Assembly: GCF_001904745.1 (NCBI RefSeq)
Contig: NZ_MRCD01000041.1
Coordinates: forward strand, 1 to 64,000
From: Calothrix sp. HK-06
Lineage (GTDB): Bacteria; Cyanobacteriota; Cyanobacteriia; Cyanobacteriales; Nostocaceae
Direction: 5' to 3'
DNA: 64,000 nt
Under the pieces are notes generated by a model. The model was given only the letters and a program-made list of their open reading frames with translations, was not told where the DNA came from and searched no databases. This document shows, one piece after another, positions 37,411-44,864 of the stretch. Every line of letters starts with the position of its first letter. Position 1 is the first letter of the stretch. Made by a program: the position numbers and the translations under genes.

Positions 37411-38148
37411 ATGAAAAATCAACTAACTAGAAGACAAACACTAACTCTACTTCGAGCAGCCGGAACAGCAATACTTGTAATCGGATGCACAACAAGAAAA
37501 TCAGGCTCCGCACAAGCACAATTTAGTTCAAAAGCTAAACTTACCTCACTTACATGTATCGTGAGTCCAGAGCAAACCGAAGGGCCATACTTCGTAGACG
37601 AAAAACTCAACCGCTCCGACATCCGCTCTGACCCAACAGACGGTACAGTAAAAGAAGGCGTACCACTCCAATTAACATTAAAAATTTCTCAAGTCGGCAG
37701 TAATGGATGTGTGCCCTTAGAAAATGCAATTGTAGATATTTGGCACTGTGATGCACTAGGGGTTTATTCGGACGTGGAAGACCGAAGTTTTAATACCGTT
37801 GGCAAAAAGTTTCTACGCGGTTATCAAGTAACAGATGCAAATGGAACTGCTAATTTTACAACCATTTATCCAGGTTGGTATCCAGGCAGAACTGTTCATA
37901 TACATGTAAAAGTTCGCACTAATGCAACATCAGGGCAGGGTTATGAGTTTACCTCACAGCTATACTTTGATGACTCGATTTCCGACCAGGTGTATACAAA
38001 GGCGCCTTATGTAAGCAGGGGACAACGCATAGGAAACAATGCCCAAGACGGAATTTTTAATGATGGTGGCGCCCAAATGTTACTCAAGCTAACTCCTGCT
38101 GAAAATGGCTATGCAGCAACTTTAGACATTGGAGTTCAAATGGCGTGA
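37411..38148 (+). CDS. secreted intradiol ring-cleavage dioxygenase-like lipoprotein
   Basis: Non-haem iron enzyme of the protocatechuate 3,4-dioxygenase/hydroxyquinol dioxygenase fold. The N-terminus has a twin-Arg motif (LTRRQTLTLL) and a lipobox ending at Cys26 (LVIGC), so it is probably Tat-exported and lipid-anchored. Iron ligands fit the family: Tyr in WHCDALGVYSD, Tyr in GWYPGR and two His in VHIHVKV. At 245 residues the domain is complete (about 50-240, with TEGPYFVDEKLNRSDIRSD). Extracellular intradiol-like proteins occur in many bacteria; the aromatic substrate is unknown. No other catabolic gene is in the immediate cluster. Confidence 0.87.
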   Translation: MKNQLTRRQTLTLLRAAGTAILVIGCTTRKSGSAQAQFSSKAKLTSLTCIVSPEQTEGPYFVDEKLNRSDIRSDPTDGTVKEGVPLQLTLKISQVGSNGCVPLENAIVDIWHCDALGVYSDVEDRSFNTVGKKFLRGYQVTDANGTANFTTIYPGWYPGRTVHIHVKVRTNATSGQGYEFTSQLYFDDSISDQVYTKAPYVSRGQRIGNNAQDGIFNDGGAQMLLKLTPAENGYAATLDIGVQMA

Positions 38149-38162
38149 TTATATATTCATTT

Positions 38163-38198
38163 GTAGGTTGGGTGTAGCGATAGCGCAACCCAACATAC
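38163..38198. repeat. GTAGGTTGGGT...ACCCAAC hairpin repeat
   Basis: GGTTGGGT and ACCCAACA arms around GTAGCGATAGCGCA. A well-known cyanobacterial spacer hairpin, immediately after the dioxygenase stop. Confidence 0.7.
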
Positions 38199-38202
38199 TG
38201 GT

Positions 38203-38439
38203 TAAGAACTAGAAAATAAACCTGATGTTAATTGTTCATCTCGCTCTTCTCGCATCTGATGAATAATTCGGTCAATATCTGGCTCATAGACTTGACCATT
38301 ACGTCTTTGCTGAACAGCTTGAGCATCAGCTAAAATTTTTGTTCGTAAGTTTTGCCAATTAGATTAATGCGTTAATTTTTGGTTGAATAACTCCCGTTCT
38401 TCAGTAGACAAAGCTTTATATTCCTTTTTATAAAGATAG
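38203..38439 (-). pseudogene. remnant of a small protein gene of unknown family
   Basis: The minus strand reads KKEYKALSTEERELFNQKLT, then a stop, then NWQNLRTKILADAQAVQQRR and EPDIDRIIHQMREERDEQLT before a final stop near 38203. The pieces are in one frame with a TAA in between and no start codon, so it is a decayed gene. Confidence 0.5.
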
Positions 38440-38572
38440 TGCTGATATTATTTAAAGTTAAAATTTATATTTATTTTAGTTGAAATAAAAGTAAACGGCG
38501 CCTGCTCTTAAATCACTGGCGCCGTGTAAAGTTATAAAACGAATGTGGTTTTAAGAGACTTATAATTAGAGA

Positions 38573-38815
38573 TTATTTGACAGCAATAGCTTGACCAGCG
38601 TTGCTAAAGATGTCTGTTAAATTAGCGACAGAAGCTGTACCGCTACCAGTGGGACCTGCAAATGTTTGTTGACCAACTTGGAGTTGTTTTAGTGAATAGC
38701 TATTTGATGCGTCAGATGCAAAACCACCAACGTCACCTAAAGTAATTGCCAAACCACCAGCTACAGTATCAAGTTCGTCATTAGATAATTCAACTGCATT
38801 AATTTCGTTACTCAT
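38573..38815 (-). CDS. CTB-family bacteriocin-like precursor with double-glycine leader
   Basis: An 80-residue precursor-type peptide. Its leader ELSNDELDTVAGG (residues 9-21) is a classic double-glycine site for ABC peptidase-transporters, followed by a Ser/Gly/Ala-rich core (FAGPTGSGTASVANLTDIFS). It fits cyanobacterial CTB-type bacteriocin families. AAGGACGAG before ATG 38815 is a good ribosome site. No peptidase transporter, maturase or second precursor is adjacent, so export depends on genes elsewhere or the peptide is an orphan. Antimicrobial activity is unproven for most of this family. Confidence 0.75.
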   Translation of the reverse strand: MSNEINAVELSNDELDTVAGGLAITLGDVGGFASDASNSYSLKQLQVGQQTFAGPTGSGTASVANLTDIFSNAGQAIAVK

Positions 38816-38979
38816 TGTCTCGTCCTTAAGTATAATTAGTTAGATTTGAAACCGAAAGAGCGTCTGGGCTGCTTGCTTTCATGAGTTCATAATAGGTATT
38901 CCGCACGCTTGAGTACATCGGAGAAAAGCTTGAATTACAAATAATACTTTTTGTTGAGAACTAAAGTACTATGCAATGT

Positions 38980-39170
38980 TTAAAATCTCAATACAACTTT
39001 TCCAGAACTGCTTGCAACTCTTACTGTCTCATGAGATTTAGCGACTTCAGATAGTGCAAATTCTTGTGCGACTGCTGGATGTAATGTGCCGTTTTCAAGT
39101 CCTGCGTATATTTCAGGTTCCCGATGATTAACTGTAAAATGGGCGCCTTCTTTTTCAGCAAGCCCTATTT
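38980..39170 (-). pseudogene. C-terminal remnant of a quinone-oxidoreductase-like gene
   Basis: The frame reads GLAEKEGAHFTVNHREPEIY, then GLENGTLHPAVAQEFALSEV and ETVRVASSSGKVVL. This matches the C-terminus of MDR-type NADPH:quinone reductases, with a large internal deletion. The N-terminal piece of the same type of gene lies at 41037-41282 on the same strand. See findings. Confidence 0.6.
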
Positions 39171-39301
39171 AATTCTTGTGGAGCAGCCTGGAAGGCTGCT
39201 TTTATGTAAGCTGTTTATGTAAGGAACAGGCAAGGATGCCTATTCCACAAGAGATAATAAGAAACCGGGTTTCCTTTGGTATATAGTGATGATTGTTATG
39301 C
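39171..39301. repeat. three repeat hairpins in a row
   Basis: GCAGCCTGGAAGGCTGC near 39185, GGAACAGGCAAGGATGCC...CACAAGAG (39223-39252) and the first copy of a palindrome pair (AGAAACCGGGTTTCC, 39260-39274). Confidence 0.6.
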
Positions 39302-39326
39302 TTAGTGATGGGGAAACCCGGTTTCT
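39260..39326. repeat. paired AGAAACCGGGTTTCT palindromes, overlapping a gene end
   Basis: Copy 1 at 39260-39274, copy 2 at 39312-39326 (GGAAACCCGGTTTCT). Copy 2 supplies the last sense codons of the gene at 39302-39610. Confidence 0.8.
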
Positions 39327-39610
39327 GCAAACAAGGATTCTGTTCCTGTGTAGGGTTTCAATGGTGTAATTTCAGTTTGTAAAACACCTTCTTGCACCAT
39401 TGGTAACTGCGCTACCATTTCGGTTACTGCTTCTAAGCTAGGCGCCTCCCAAAGTAAAACGGCGCCACTCATATCAGCTATATAATAAGTATTACGAACC
39501 GCATCGGCTGCATAATATTCCCAAACTTTCGCTGCTTCGGGTTTAACTAAAGGTAATACTTTATCCATTGGAACACCTGGAACAACTTTAGCAATAACTA
39601 AAAACTGCAT
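39302..39610 (-). CDS. muconolactone-isomerase-like (ferredoxin-fold) small protein
   Basis: About 102 residues from ATG 39610 (MQFLVIAKVVPGVPMDKVLP). The pattern, an N-terminal strand, EYYAADAVRNTYYIADMSGA, then LWEAPSLEAVTEMVAQLPMV, fits muconolactone delta-isomerase-like or YCII-type dimeric proteins. These act on small lactones or may be structural partners. It is the last gene of a tight four-gene cluster (4-base gap to the MDR gene). The last codons, TGFP, come from an AGAAACCCGGTTTCT repeat (39312-39326), so the native C-terminus has been replaced or extended by the repeat. Confidence 0.6.
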   Translation of the reverse strand: MQFLVIAKVVPGVPMDKVLPLVKPEAAKVWEYYAADAVRNTYYIADMSGAVLLWEAPSLEAVTEMVAQLPMVQEGVLQTEITPLKPYTGTESLFAETGFPHH

Positions 39611-39626
39611 AATCTTCTCCAAAAAT

Positions 39627-40634
39627 CTAAAATGTAATTACGACTTTGCCAAAGTGGGCGCCGCTTTGTAGATGACGATATGCTTCAGGTGCATCATTGA
39701 ATGGAAAAACCTTATCGATAACAGGACGAATTTGATGTAGTGTAATAGCTCGATTCATTGCTTCAAACATTTCTCGGCTACCAACATATATTCCTTGAAC
39801 ATCAATGCTTTTTAAAAGAATATTAGTATGGTTTACATCCACACCTGTACCTGCTAAAACTCCAATTAAGCTAATGCGACCACCAACACGAACAGAGCGT
39901 AATGATTTATCTAATGTTCCAGCACCACCAACTTCAATAACTTGGTCTACACCTTCTTTTTGAGTTAGTTCACGAACTTTTTCATGCCAGTTTGGATAAG
40001 TTTTATAATTAATAGTTTCAGCGGCGCCCATCCCTTTTGCACGTTCTAATTTTTCGTCACTGCTCGATGTAATAATAATTTTGGCGCCAGCAATGCGGGC
40101 AAATTGTAGTGCAAAAATAGAAACACCACCCGTACCTAGTAAAAGTACGGTTTCCCCTGCTGCTAAACCACCTCTTGTTATTAATGCTTGCCATGCAGTA
40201 ACAGCAGCACAAGGAAGAGTGGCGCCATCCTCATAAGAAAAATGGTCTGGTAATATAACTACTCCATCTTGATTTAGCACAACATACTCAGCCAACATTC
40301 CATCAATAGAACCACCTAAAGCTGATAGAATTTTTTGCTTTGTTAGCTTACCCGCAACCCAATCTTGAAAAAAACAACCAGCAACTCTATCACCAACTTT
40401 GACGCGCGTAACACCTTCACCCACCGCTACTACTTCACCCGCACCATCAGATAAAGGAATTAATGGTAGTTTTTGATTAGGATAGGCGCCTGCAACTACA
40501 GCAGTATCTCGATAATTAAGCGAAGTTGCTTGAACTTTGATTAAAACTTGCCCAAAACCTGCTGATGGTTCTGGAATTTCCACAAGCTTTAAGCCATCAA
40601 TACCTGAAGCGTCTTGAATTTGGTAAGCTTTCAT
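39627..40634 (-). CDS. zinc-type MDR alcohol dehydrogenase/quinone-oxidoreductase-like
   Basis: NAD(P)-dependent medium-chain reductase. It has a catalytic N-terminal fold (SLNYRDTAVVAGAYP) and the nucleotide motif VLLLGTGGVSIFALQFARIA near residue 164, with a Rossmann strand pattern after it. The classical catalytic zinc Cys/His set is not complete, so it may be a zinc-independent quinone-reductase type. At 335 residues it is full length. It lies 2 bases from the NTF2-like gene and 4 bases from the next gene, giving a tight operon with the AraC-type regulator upstream. Confidence 0.87.
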   Translation of the reverse strand: MKAYQIQDASGIDGLKLVEIPEPSAGFGQVLIKVQATSLNYRDTAVVAGAYPNQKLPLIPLSDGAGEVVAVGEGVTRVKVGDRVAGCFFQDWVAGKLTKQKILSALGGSIDGMLAEYVVLNQDGVVILPDHFSYEDGATLPCAAVTAWQALITRGGLAAGETVLLLGTGGVSIFALQFARIAGAKIIITSSSDEKLERAKGMGAAETINYKTYPNWHEKVRELTQKEGVDQVIEVGGAGTLDKSLRSVRVGGRISLIGVLAGTGVDVNHTNILLKSIDVQGIYVGSREMFEAMNRAITLHQIRPVIDKVFPFNDAPEAYRHLQSGAHFGKVVITF

Positions 40635-40636
40635 AT

Positions 40637-41032
40637 CTAATGTATTTGGTTGATTTCTTTCGCAAGTCCTTGAAAGCTACTAGGGTCGTAAAAATAGCGT
40701 TCATGGACAATTTTTCCATTGTTCCATGTTTGCATCCCCAATTCCTCAATATGCATACGATATCCATCTTGAGTTGTAGCTTCGATGTGCATTTCCACTA
40801 CAGATTTATCTCCATCTACCAAAACAGACCCTATTCGGAAGTTATTTATTTCCTTGATGTTCGCGTTCATCCGCTTTTGACGTTCGATACTTAGTGCGCG
40901 TCCTATACGTGGCGCCTCTAAATTTTCTTGCACTACAACATTTTCATCGTAGAAACGTTCGTATATTTCCTCAACGGGTGGGTTTGTTTTGAAAAAGTCT
41001 AATAGTTCTTGAACGCGCGCACGAAGTTCCAT
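40637..41032 (-). CDS. NTF2/SnoaL-like fold protein
   Basis: A 131-residue protein with the cone-shaped NTF2/SnoaL pattern: N-terminal helices (LLDFFKTNPPVEEIYERFYD), then strands (NNFRIGSVLVDGDKSVVEMH, GYRMHIEELGMQTWNNGKIV). Members are small isomerases, hydrolases or non-catalytic binding proteins. It is part of the tight operon with the MDR enzyme. No catalytic dyad is assigned. Confidence 0.75.
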   Translation of the reverse strand: MELRARVQELLDFFKTNPPVEEIYERFYDENVVVQENLEAPRIGRALSIERQKRMNANIKEINNFRIGSVLVDGDKSVVEMHIEATTQDGYRMHIEELGMQTWNNGKIVHERYFYDPSSFQGLAKEINQIH

Positions 41033-41036
41033 TTTT

Positions 41037-41282
41037 TTATTCTCCTGCTCGTTTACACTGTTTTGTTACCGATTCATGCACTGCTATAATTTCACCTGCT
41101 GCTTCAAATCCAGGTGTAGGTGGTATTTGAAACAAACCATTAACGACATACCAATCTGCGGGATTAACACCTGCTGCATAAACCCGCACTATTACGTGAC
41201 CTGGTTGTGGTGACTTGGCAGCAATTTCCTTAAGTTTAATCGCTTCAAAGTTACCAAATTGATGAACCTGAATGGCTTTCAT
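41037..41282 (-). pseudogene. N-terminal fragment of an MDR quinone oxidoreductase
   Basis: The first 70 residues match the N-terminus of quinone oxidoreductases (MKAIQVHQFGNFEAIKLKEI, VRVYAAGVNPADWYVVNG, TPGFEAAGEIIAVHESVT). Sequence then departs to a short non-family end (KQCKRAGE) and a stop. The rest, including the nucleotide domain, is missing; a C-terminal piece of this type lies 2 kb away at 38980-39170. It heads the operon but is truncated. Confidence 0.75.
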
Positions 41283-41308
41283 AGGATGACACAGACTCGC
41301 ATTGCCTT

Positions 41309-41375
41309 AGAAACCGGGTTTCTTATGACAAACTACGCACTTAAGCTTAATCTCTCTAATAGAAACCCGGTTTCT
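41309..41375. repeat. paired AGAAACCGGGTTTCT palindromes
   Basis: Perfect copies at 41309-41323 and 41361-41375, between the operon start and the end of the AraC gene. Confidence 0.85.
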
Positions 41376-41405
41376 TTAAAATAGCTAGAGCGCGGGTTGT
41401 GAGTC

Positions 41406-42323
41406 TTACACATTTTTGCCGTTTTTATACATTCTTGCTATTTCTTTGGGAGTGGCGCCTGTAAGCTGCTTGAAATGTCGGTTAAAATGTCCTTGATTAG
41501 CAAACCCACACTCCAAAGCAATTTCCGCTAAACTAAGTTCTCCTTTTTGAAGTAGAAGTTTTGCTTGTTCAACTCGTTGCTGAATTACATACTGGTGCGG
41601 GGTAATTAAGAGCGACTGTTTAAACAATCGACTAAAGTAAAATTGACTCATTCCCACTTGCTGCGCTAGTTCTTCTAACCCAAGACTATTACTAAGGTTT
41701 TCCCTGATGTAATCTAAAACATGGTTAAGCTTGTGACGCGGCAAACCATCCGCATAAGTCGCAATTTGTACCTTACGAACCCCGTATTTACGTAAAATAT
41801 GAGTTACTAAAGTTGTTTTGAGTTGGTCAATAAACAAATTGCTGCCAATCCCAGAAGTAATCAACTCATCTTTAATAGTAAGCAAAATACCTTGAATCAG
41901 CGGGTCTTCGACCGTAGCAAAATGAGGTATTAACTCGATTCGGTCGGGATTAACTAATTCTTGCCCTTCCTGTATAAATACATGCGCGTCAAGTCCTATA
42001 CACATAAACTCAATATCTTGGCGCCAGTTACAGCGATGTAACGAACCTGCAGGAAGAATAAACACATTATTATTGCCAACTAAATTTCGCTGCGTTTGCC
42101 CATCAATAGATTGATTAATCGGTGTTTTTGAAGTCACCATCGTAATTAAACTCATATTATGACGGTGTTCACCAGTATCATGGGCAGGTTGACGCTGCGT
42201 TTCAAAATGCCAGTCCTTACAAGTAATTTGACGAATAGCAGGTTTAGGCAGCACCAAATTAGATGCTTCTGGCGAAGAATGATAATCAATTACGGTCACT
42301 GTGGATGTTGTTACTGGCGCCAT
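41406..42323 (-). CDS. AraC-family transcription regulator
   Basis: The N-terminal part (about 1-170) is a cupin-like ligand-binding domain (NNNVFILPAGSLHRCNWRQD). The C-terminal part (about 200-300) holds two HTH motifs (LGLEELAQQVGMSQFYFSRL and LAEIALECGFANQGHFNRHF) ending in GATPKEIARMYK, typical of AraC. At 305 residues it is complete. It is upstream of, and on the same strand as, the oxidoreductase operon, with a palindrome pair in between; regulation of that operon is inferred. The inducer is unknown. Confidence 0.9.
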   Translation of the reverse strand: MAPVTTSTVTVIDYHSSPEASNLVLPKPAIRQITCKDWHFETQRQPAHDTGEHRHNMSLITMVTSKTPINQSIDGQTQRNLVGNNNVFILPAGSLHRCNWRQDIEFMCIGLDAHVFIQEGQELVNPDRIELIPHFATVEDPLIQGILLTIKDELITSGIGSNLFIDQLKTTLVTHILRKYGVRKVQIATYADGLPRHKLNHVLDYIRENLSNSLGLEELAQQVGMSQFYFSRLFKQSLLITPHQYVIQQRVEQAKLLLQKGELSLAEIALECGFANQGHFNRHFKQLTGATPKEIARMYKNGKNV

Positions 42324-42430
42324 CAGATATATTATCGTAGGGTGCTCTAATGAGAGTAAGGCGCCAGCACATGTGAACGCAACAATTATAATAATATAAT
42401 ATAAGGGCGCTCAAGGGCAAGCGTTGAGCG

Positions 42431-42461
42431 CTCGCGTTGGGATGCCCACCCCACAAGACTT
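42431..42461. repeat. GGGATGCCCACCCCACAAGA repeat
   Basis: Member of the family at 5562, 14703, 29916, 39231 and 43412, just before the Uma2 gene. Confidence 0.65.
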
Positions 42462-42476
42462 TTAATAAAAGTCAAT

Positions 42477-43130
42477 ATGACTCAAACACAAACACAGACA
42501 CAAACCGAACCAAAACTATATACCTTTGATGAGTTTATCGAATGGTATCCAGAGAAATCAGAAGTACGTTATGAATTGCATGATGGAGTCATTATTGAGA
42601 TGCCTAAACCTAGAGGTAAGCATTCAAAATTAGCAGGTTCTCTTGGAGGAAAATTACTTATAGTCATTGATGAAATTGGTAAAACCGATATTTGGTTTAT
42701 TCCCAGAGAATCGATTGTTAAACCATCGCGCGAGAAATATGGGTACGAACCGGACATCATTGTTTTGGATGAAGAAACTATCGGTACTGAGACACGATGG
42801 GAAACCGAATCAGTTATTCAAAACGCAACTTCGGTTAAATTGATAGTAGAAGTTGTTAGCACCAACTGGCGTGATGATTATTACGATAAGCTTCGTGATT
42901 ATGAAGAAATGGCTATTCCCGAATACTGGATTGTGGATTACGCAGCATTAGGCGGTATGAAATTTATTGGTAATCCTAAAGTACCCACCATCTCTGTTTA
43001 TAGCTTAGTCGATGGTGAGTACCAGCTTACTCAATTCACGGGCAACGATCTAATCGTCTCTCCTACCTTCCCTAATCTAAAACTGACTGCTCAACAAGTT
43101 TTTAATCTGGCTGAGTCAAGTAATAAATAA
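42477..43130 (+). CDS. Uma2-family (DUF820) PD-(D/E)XK endonuclease
   Basis: Predicted nuclease of a family greatly expanded in cyanobacteria. A polar Thr/Gln repeat (MTQTQTQTQT) leads into the fold: YTFDEFIEWYPEKSEVRYEL, the metal-site Asp in YEPDIIVLDEE, the Glu in KLIVEVVSTNWRDD, then a Lys and DYEEMAIPEYWIVDYAALGG. All expected core residues are present. At 217 residues it is normal. Biological role is unsettled. Downstream, the scrap at 43140-43390 contains a coiled-coil end typical of other Uma2 genes, suggesting a second, dead copy. Confidence 0.88.
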   Translation: MTQTQTQTQTEPKLYTFDEFIEWYPEKSEVRYELHDGVIIEMPKPRGKHSKLAGSLGGKLLIVIDEIGKTDIWFIPRESIVKPSREKYGYEPDIIVLDEETIGTETRWETESVIQNATSVKLIVEVVSTNWRDDYYDKLRDYEEMAIPEYWIVDYAALGGMKFIGNPKVPTISVYSLVDGEYQLTQFTGNDLIVSPTFPNLKLTAQQVFNLAESSNK

Positions 43131-43139
43131 GCGCAATAA

Positions 43140-43390
43140 TTATAATAGTATAAGGGCGGGAGGCTTAATAGCAAAGCAGCAAGAACGCTTTAAGGAGGCA
43201 ATTTCTTATTTTGTCAAAGCCTTGAATATTTTTGAAGATGTATACGATACCGAAAAACACGGAAGTACAGTTAGGCAGTGCTGAACAAAAAGCTGCGAAA
43301 GCTAAAGAAGCTATTGAAGTGAAAAAAAGAGTGGAAAAACTTGAGGGAATGTTACGCCAGTTAGGAATAAATCCTGATGAAATTAAATGA
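43140..43390 (+). pseudogene. remnants of a TPR gene and an Uma2-like coiled-coil end
   Basis: Frame one reads AKQQERFKEAISYFVKALNI, then FEDVYDTEKHGSTVRQC and a stop; this is TPR-like. A shifted frame continues GSAEQKAAKAKEAIEVKKRV, then EKLEGMLRQLGINPDEIK and a stop at about 43390, typical of the tail after Uma2 or nuclease domains. Two unrelated gene ends appear joined. Confidence 0.5.
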
Positions 43391-43411
43391 TTTTATATAC
43401 TTATACCAGTA

Positions 43412-43441
43412 AGGCGGGCAGGGATGCCCGCTCCACAAGAT
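43412..43441. repeat. GGGCAGGGATGCCCGCTCC...ACAAGA repeat
   Basis: Sixth window member of the GGATGCCC/CCACAAGA family, downstream of the TPR/Uma2 remnants. Confidence 0.7.
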
Positions 43442-43484
43442 ACAAGATACAAGATAGATGTTTATATGTGTAAAAGATTAATGT

Positions 43485-44342
43485 TTAAGAGAACTGTATT
43501 TGTAACAGCAAACGTTCTTCTTTAATTGGTGGAATAGCTCTGTGGTAGCAATAAGGGTCTTGAATAAAACCTAGACCTTCTTCACCTTCTATAAGTATTT
43601 CATTATGTTGTCCATAATATTTGATTAAATAATCTTTGGGCTGTATTGCAGAATTAAATAGCATTCTGAAGTTTTTACAGTTATGCGAACCTTTAATCAT
43701 TGTATGGGCGCCAGAATATCTATCTGTATCTGATAAATAAAAGTTTGCATAAACTGAATTAAATTCCCCTATATCATAGTGATAGAGATTTCCTTGACTT
43801 AGCTTCATTCTGGCTTCATCTGGTAGTTCTAATACAAAACTCCATCTTAAAAGCGCGCGAATCTTCTTTGGAGAGTAACCTAGATATTTTTCGATAATTA
43901 CTCTTAAAACTGGGTCATTGATAATTTGTTGAATAGCATCACATTTTAATGGTTCAATAGCAATGCCTTGTACTATTACTCGTCCATCTGGTAAATAACC
44001 ATTTTTGACATCGCTGTAATAAAAATGTGCTTTTGCGTTTTCTTGCGCTAACAAAGTATTTTTGGAAAATCCTTGAATTTCAGTGACAATTTCTTTAGGT
44101 AGCTTTAAACCTATAAAAACTGCCTCTTTTTTTAACGATTTTAATGCAAAATCTATATGTATATCCTTGAAAAAAGTCTTATTTTCATAATTAATATTTT
44201 TTGAATAGCCCAAAAATGATTGTTGATATTTACTATAGATGCTGTACAACCAACGATTGATTTTAAATCTTCCTAAAATATGAGCAATGCTTTTTTTACT
44301 TGAAATTACATTTGGAATTGCAGTAATTATACTTGACACCAT
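43485..44342 (-). CDS. PhyH-like Fe(II)/2-oxoglutarate-type oxygenase
   Basis: A double-stranded beta-helix oxygenase is suggested by an HxD pair in GNLYHYDIGEFNSVYANFYL (near residues 187-189), AHTMIKGSHN, and a distal His in YCYHRAIPP (near 266) followed by LLLQIQFS, where the substrate-binding Arg would be. The overall pattern fits the phytanoyl-CoA dioxygenase family. At 285 residues it is full length. Such enzymes hydroxylate natural products in cyanobacteria. No biosynthetic cluster is visible, so the substrate is open. It is monocistronic. Confidence 0.72.
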   Translation of the reverse strand: MVSSIITAIPNVISSKKSIAHILGRFKINRWLYSIYSKYQQSFLGYSKNINYENKTFFKDIHIDFALKSLKKEAVFIGLKLPKEIVTEIQGFSKNTLLAQENAKAHFYYSDVKNGYLPDGRVIVQGIAIEPLKCDAIQQIINDPVLRVIIEKYLGYSPKKIRALLRWSFVLELPDEARMKLSQGNLYHYDIGEFNSVYANFYLSDTDRYSGAHTMIKGSHNCKNFRMLFNSAIQPKDYLIKYYGQHNEILIEGEEGLGFIQDPYCYHRAIPPIKEERLLLQIQFS

Positions 44343-44864
44343 AAAATACTTATAACGTTAATTATTAGATTAATACTTAGGGATTTGTAAGTGAGGCATA
44401 GCACCACCTACGTATTATGATTTACTTATGGCTGATAACTTTAAATTGCAGCTTTATAGAACGTTATGCATAATAAATCACCCTATTGATTCTTCTGAAA
44501 ATTGCATAACATATGATAAATTTAAGATAAGCTTACATTCTCTTTATTTTTGAACGTAACAAATACGTTGCAGACACCCAGCTAAGAGACAAACACTCAT
44601 CATATTGGCAGAACGAAATCAGACTGTCAAGTTATTGTGCTACGAATTATTGAGTATCAAATATTGTATAATTTTTATAAGCATAAATTCTGGATTTTAA
44701 ACGAATATTTGTTTCCTTAATTGAAGAATTTTAGGCGCCCTCTTGATTTGTCCTGCTTAATAAAAACTTATTTGATTAAGCTAAATCTTTAAGCTTTCTC
44801 TGTAATAATACTGAACCAAGTTCAATATGGGCATTCTTAAAATGTAAGCATAGTAACTAGTAAA
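44343..44864. other. 522-base AT-rich intergenic region
   Basis: Divergent spacer between the oxygenase and dynamin-like genes. No gene is recognised; it presumably carries both promoters. One GGCGCC site lies near 44733. Confidence 0.4.
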
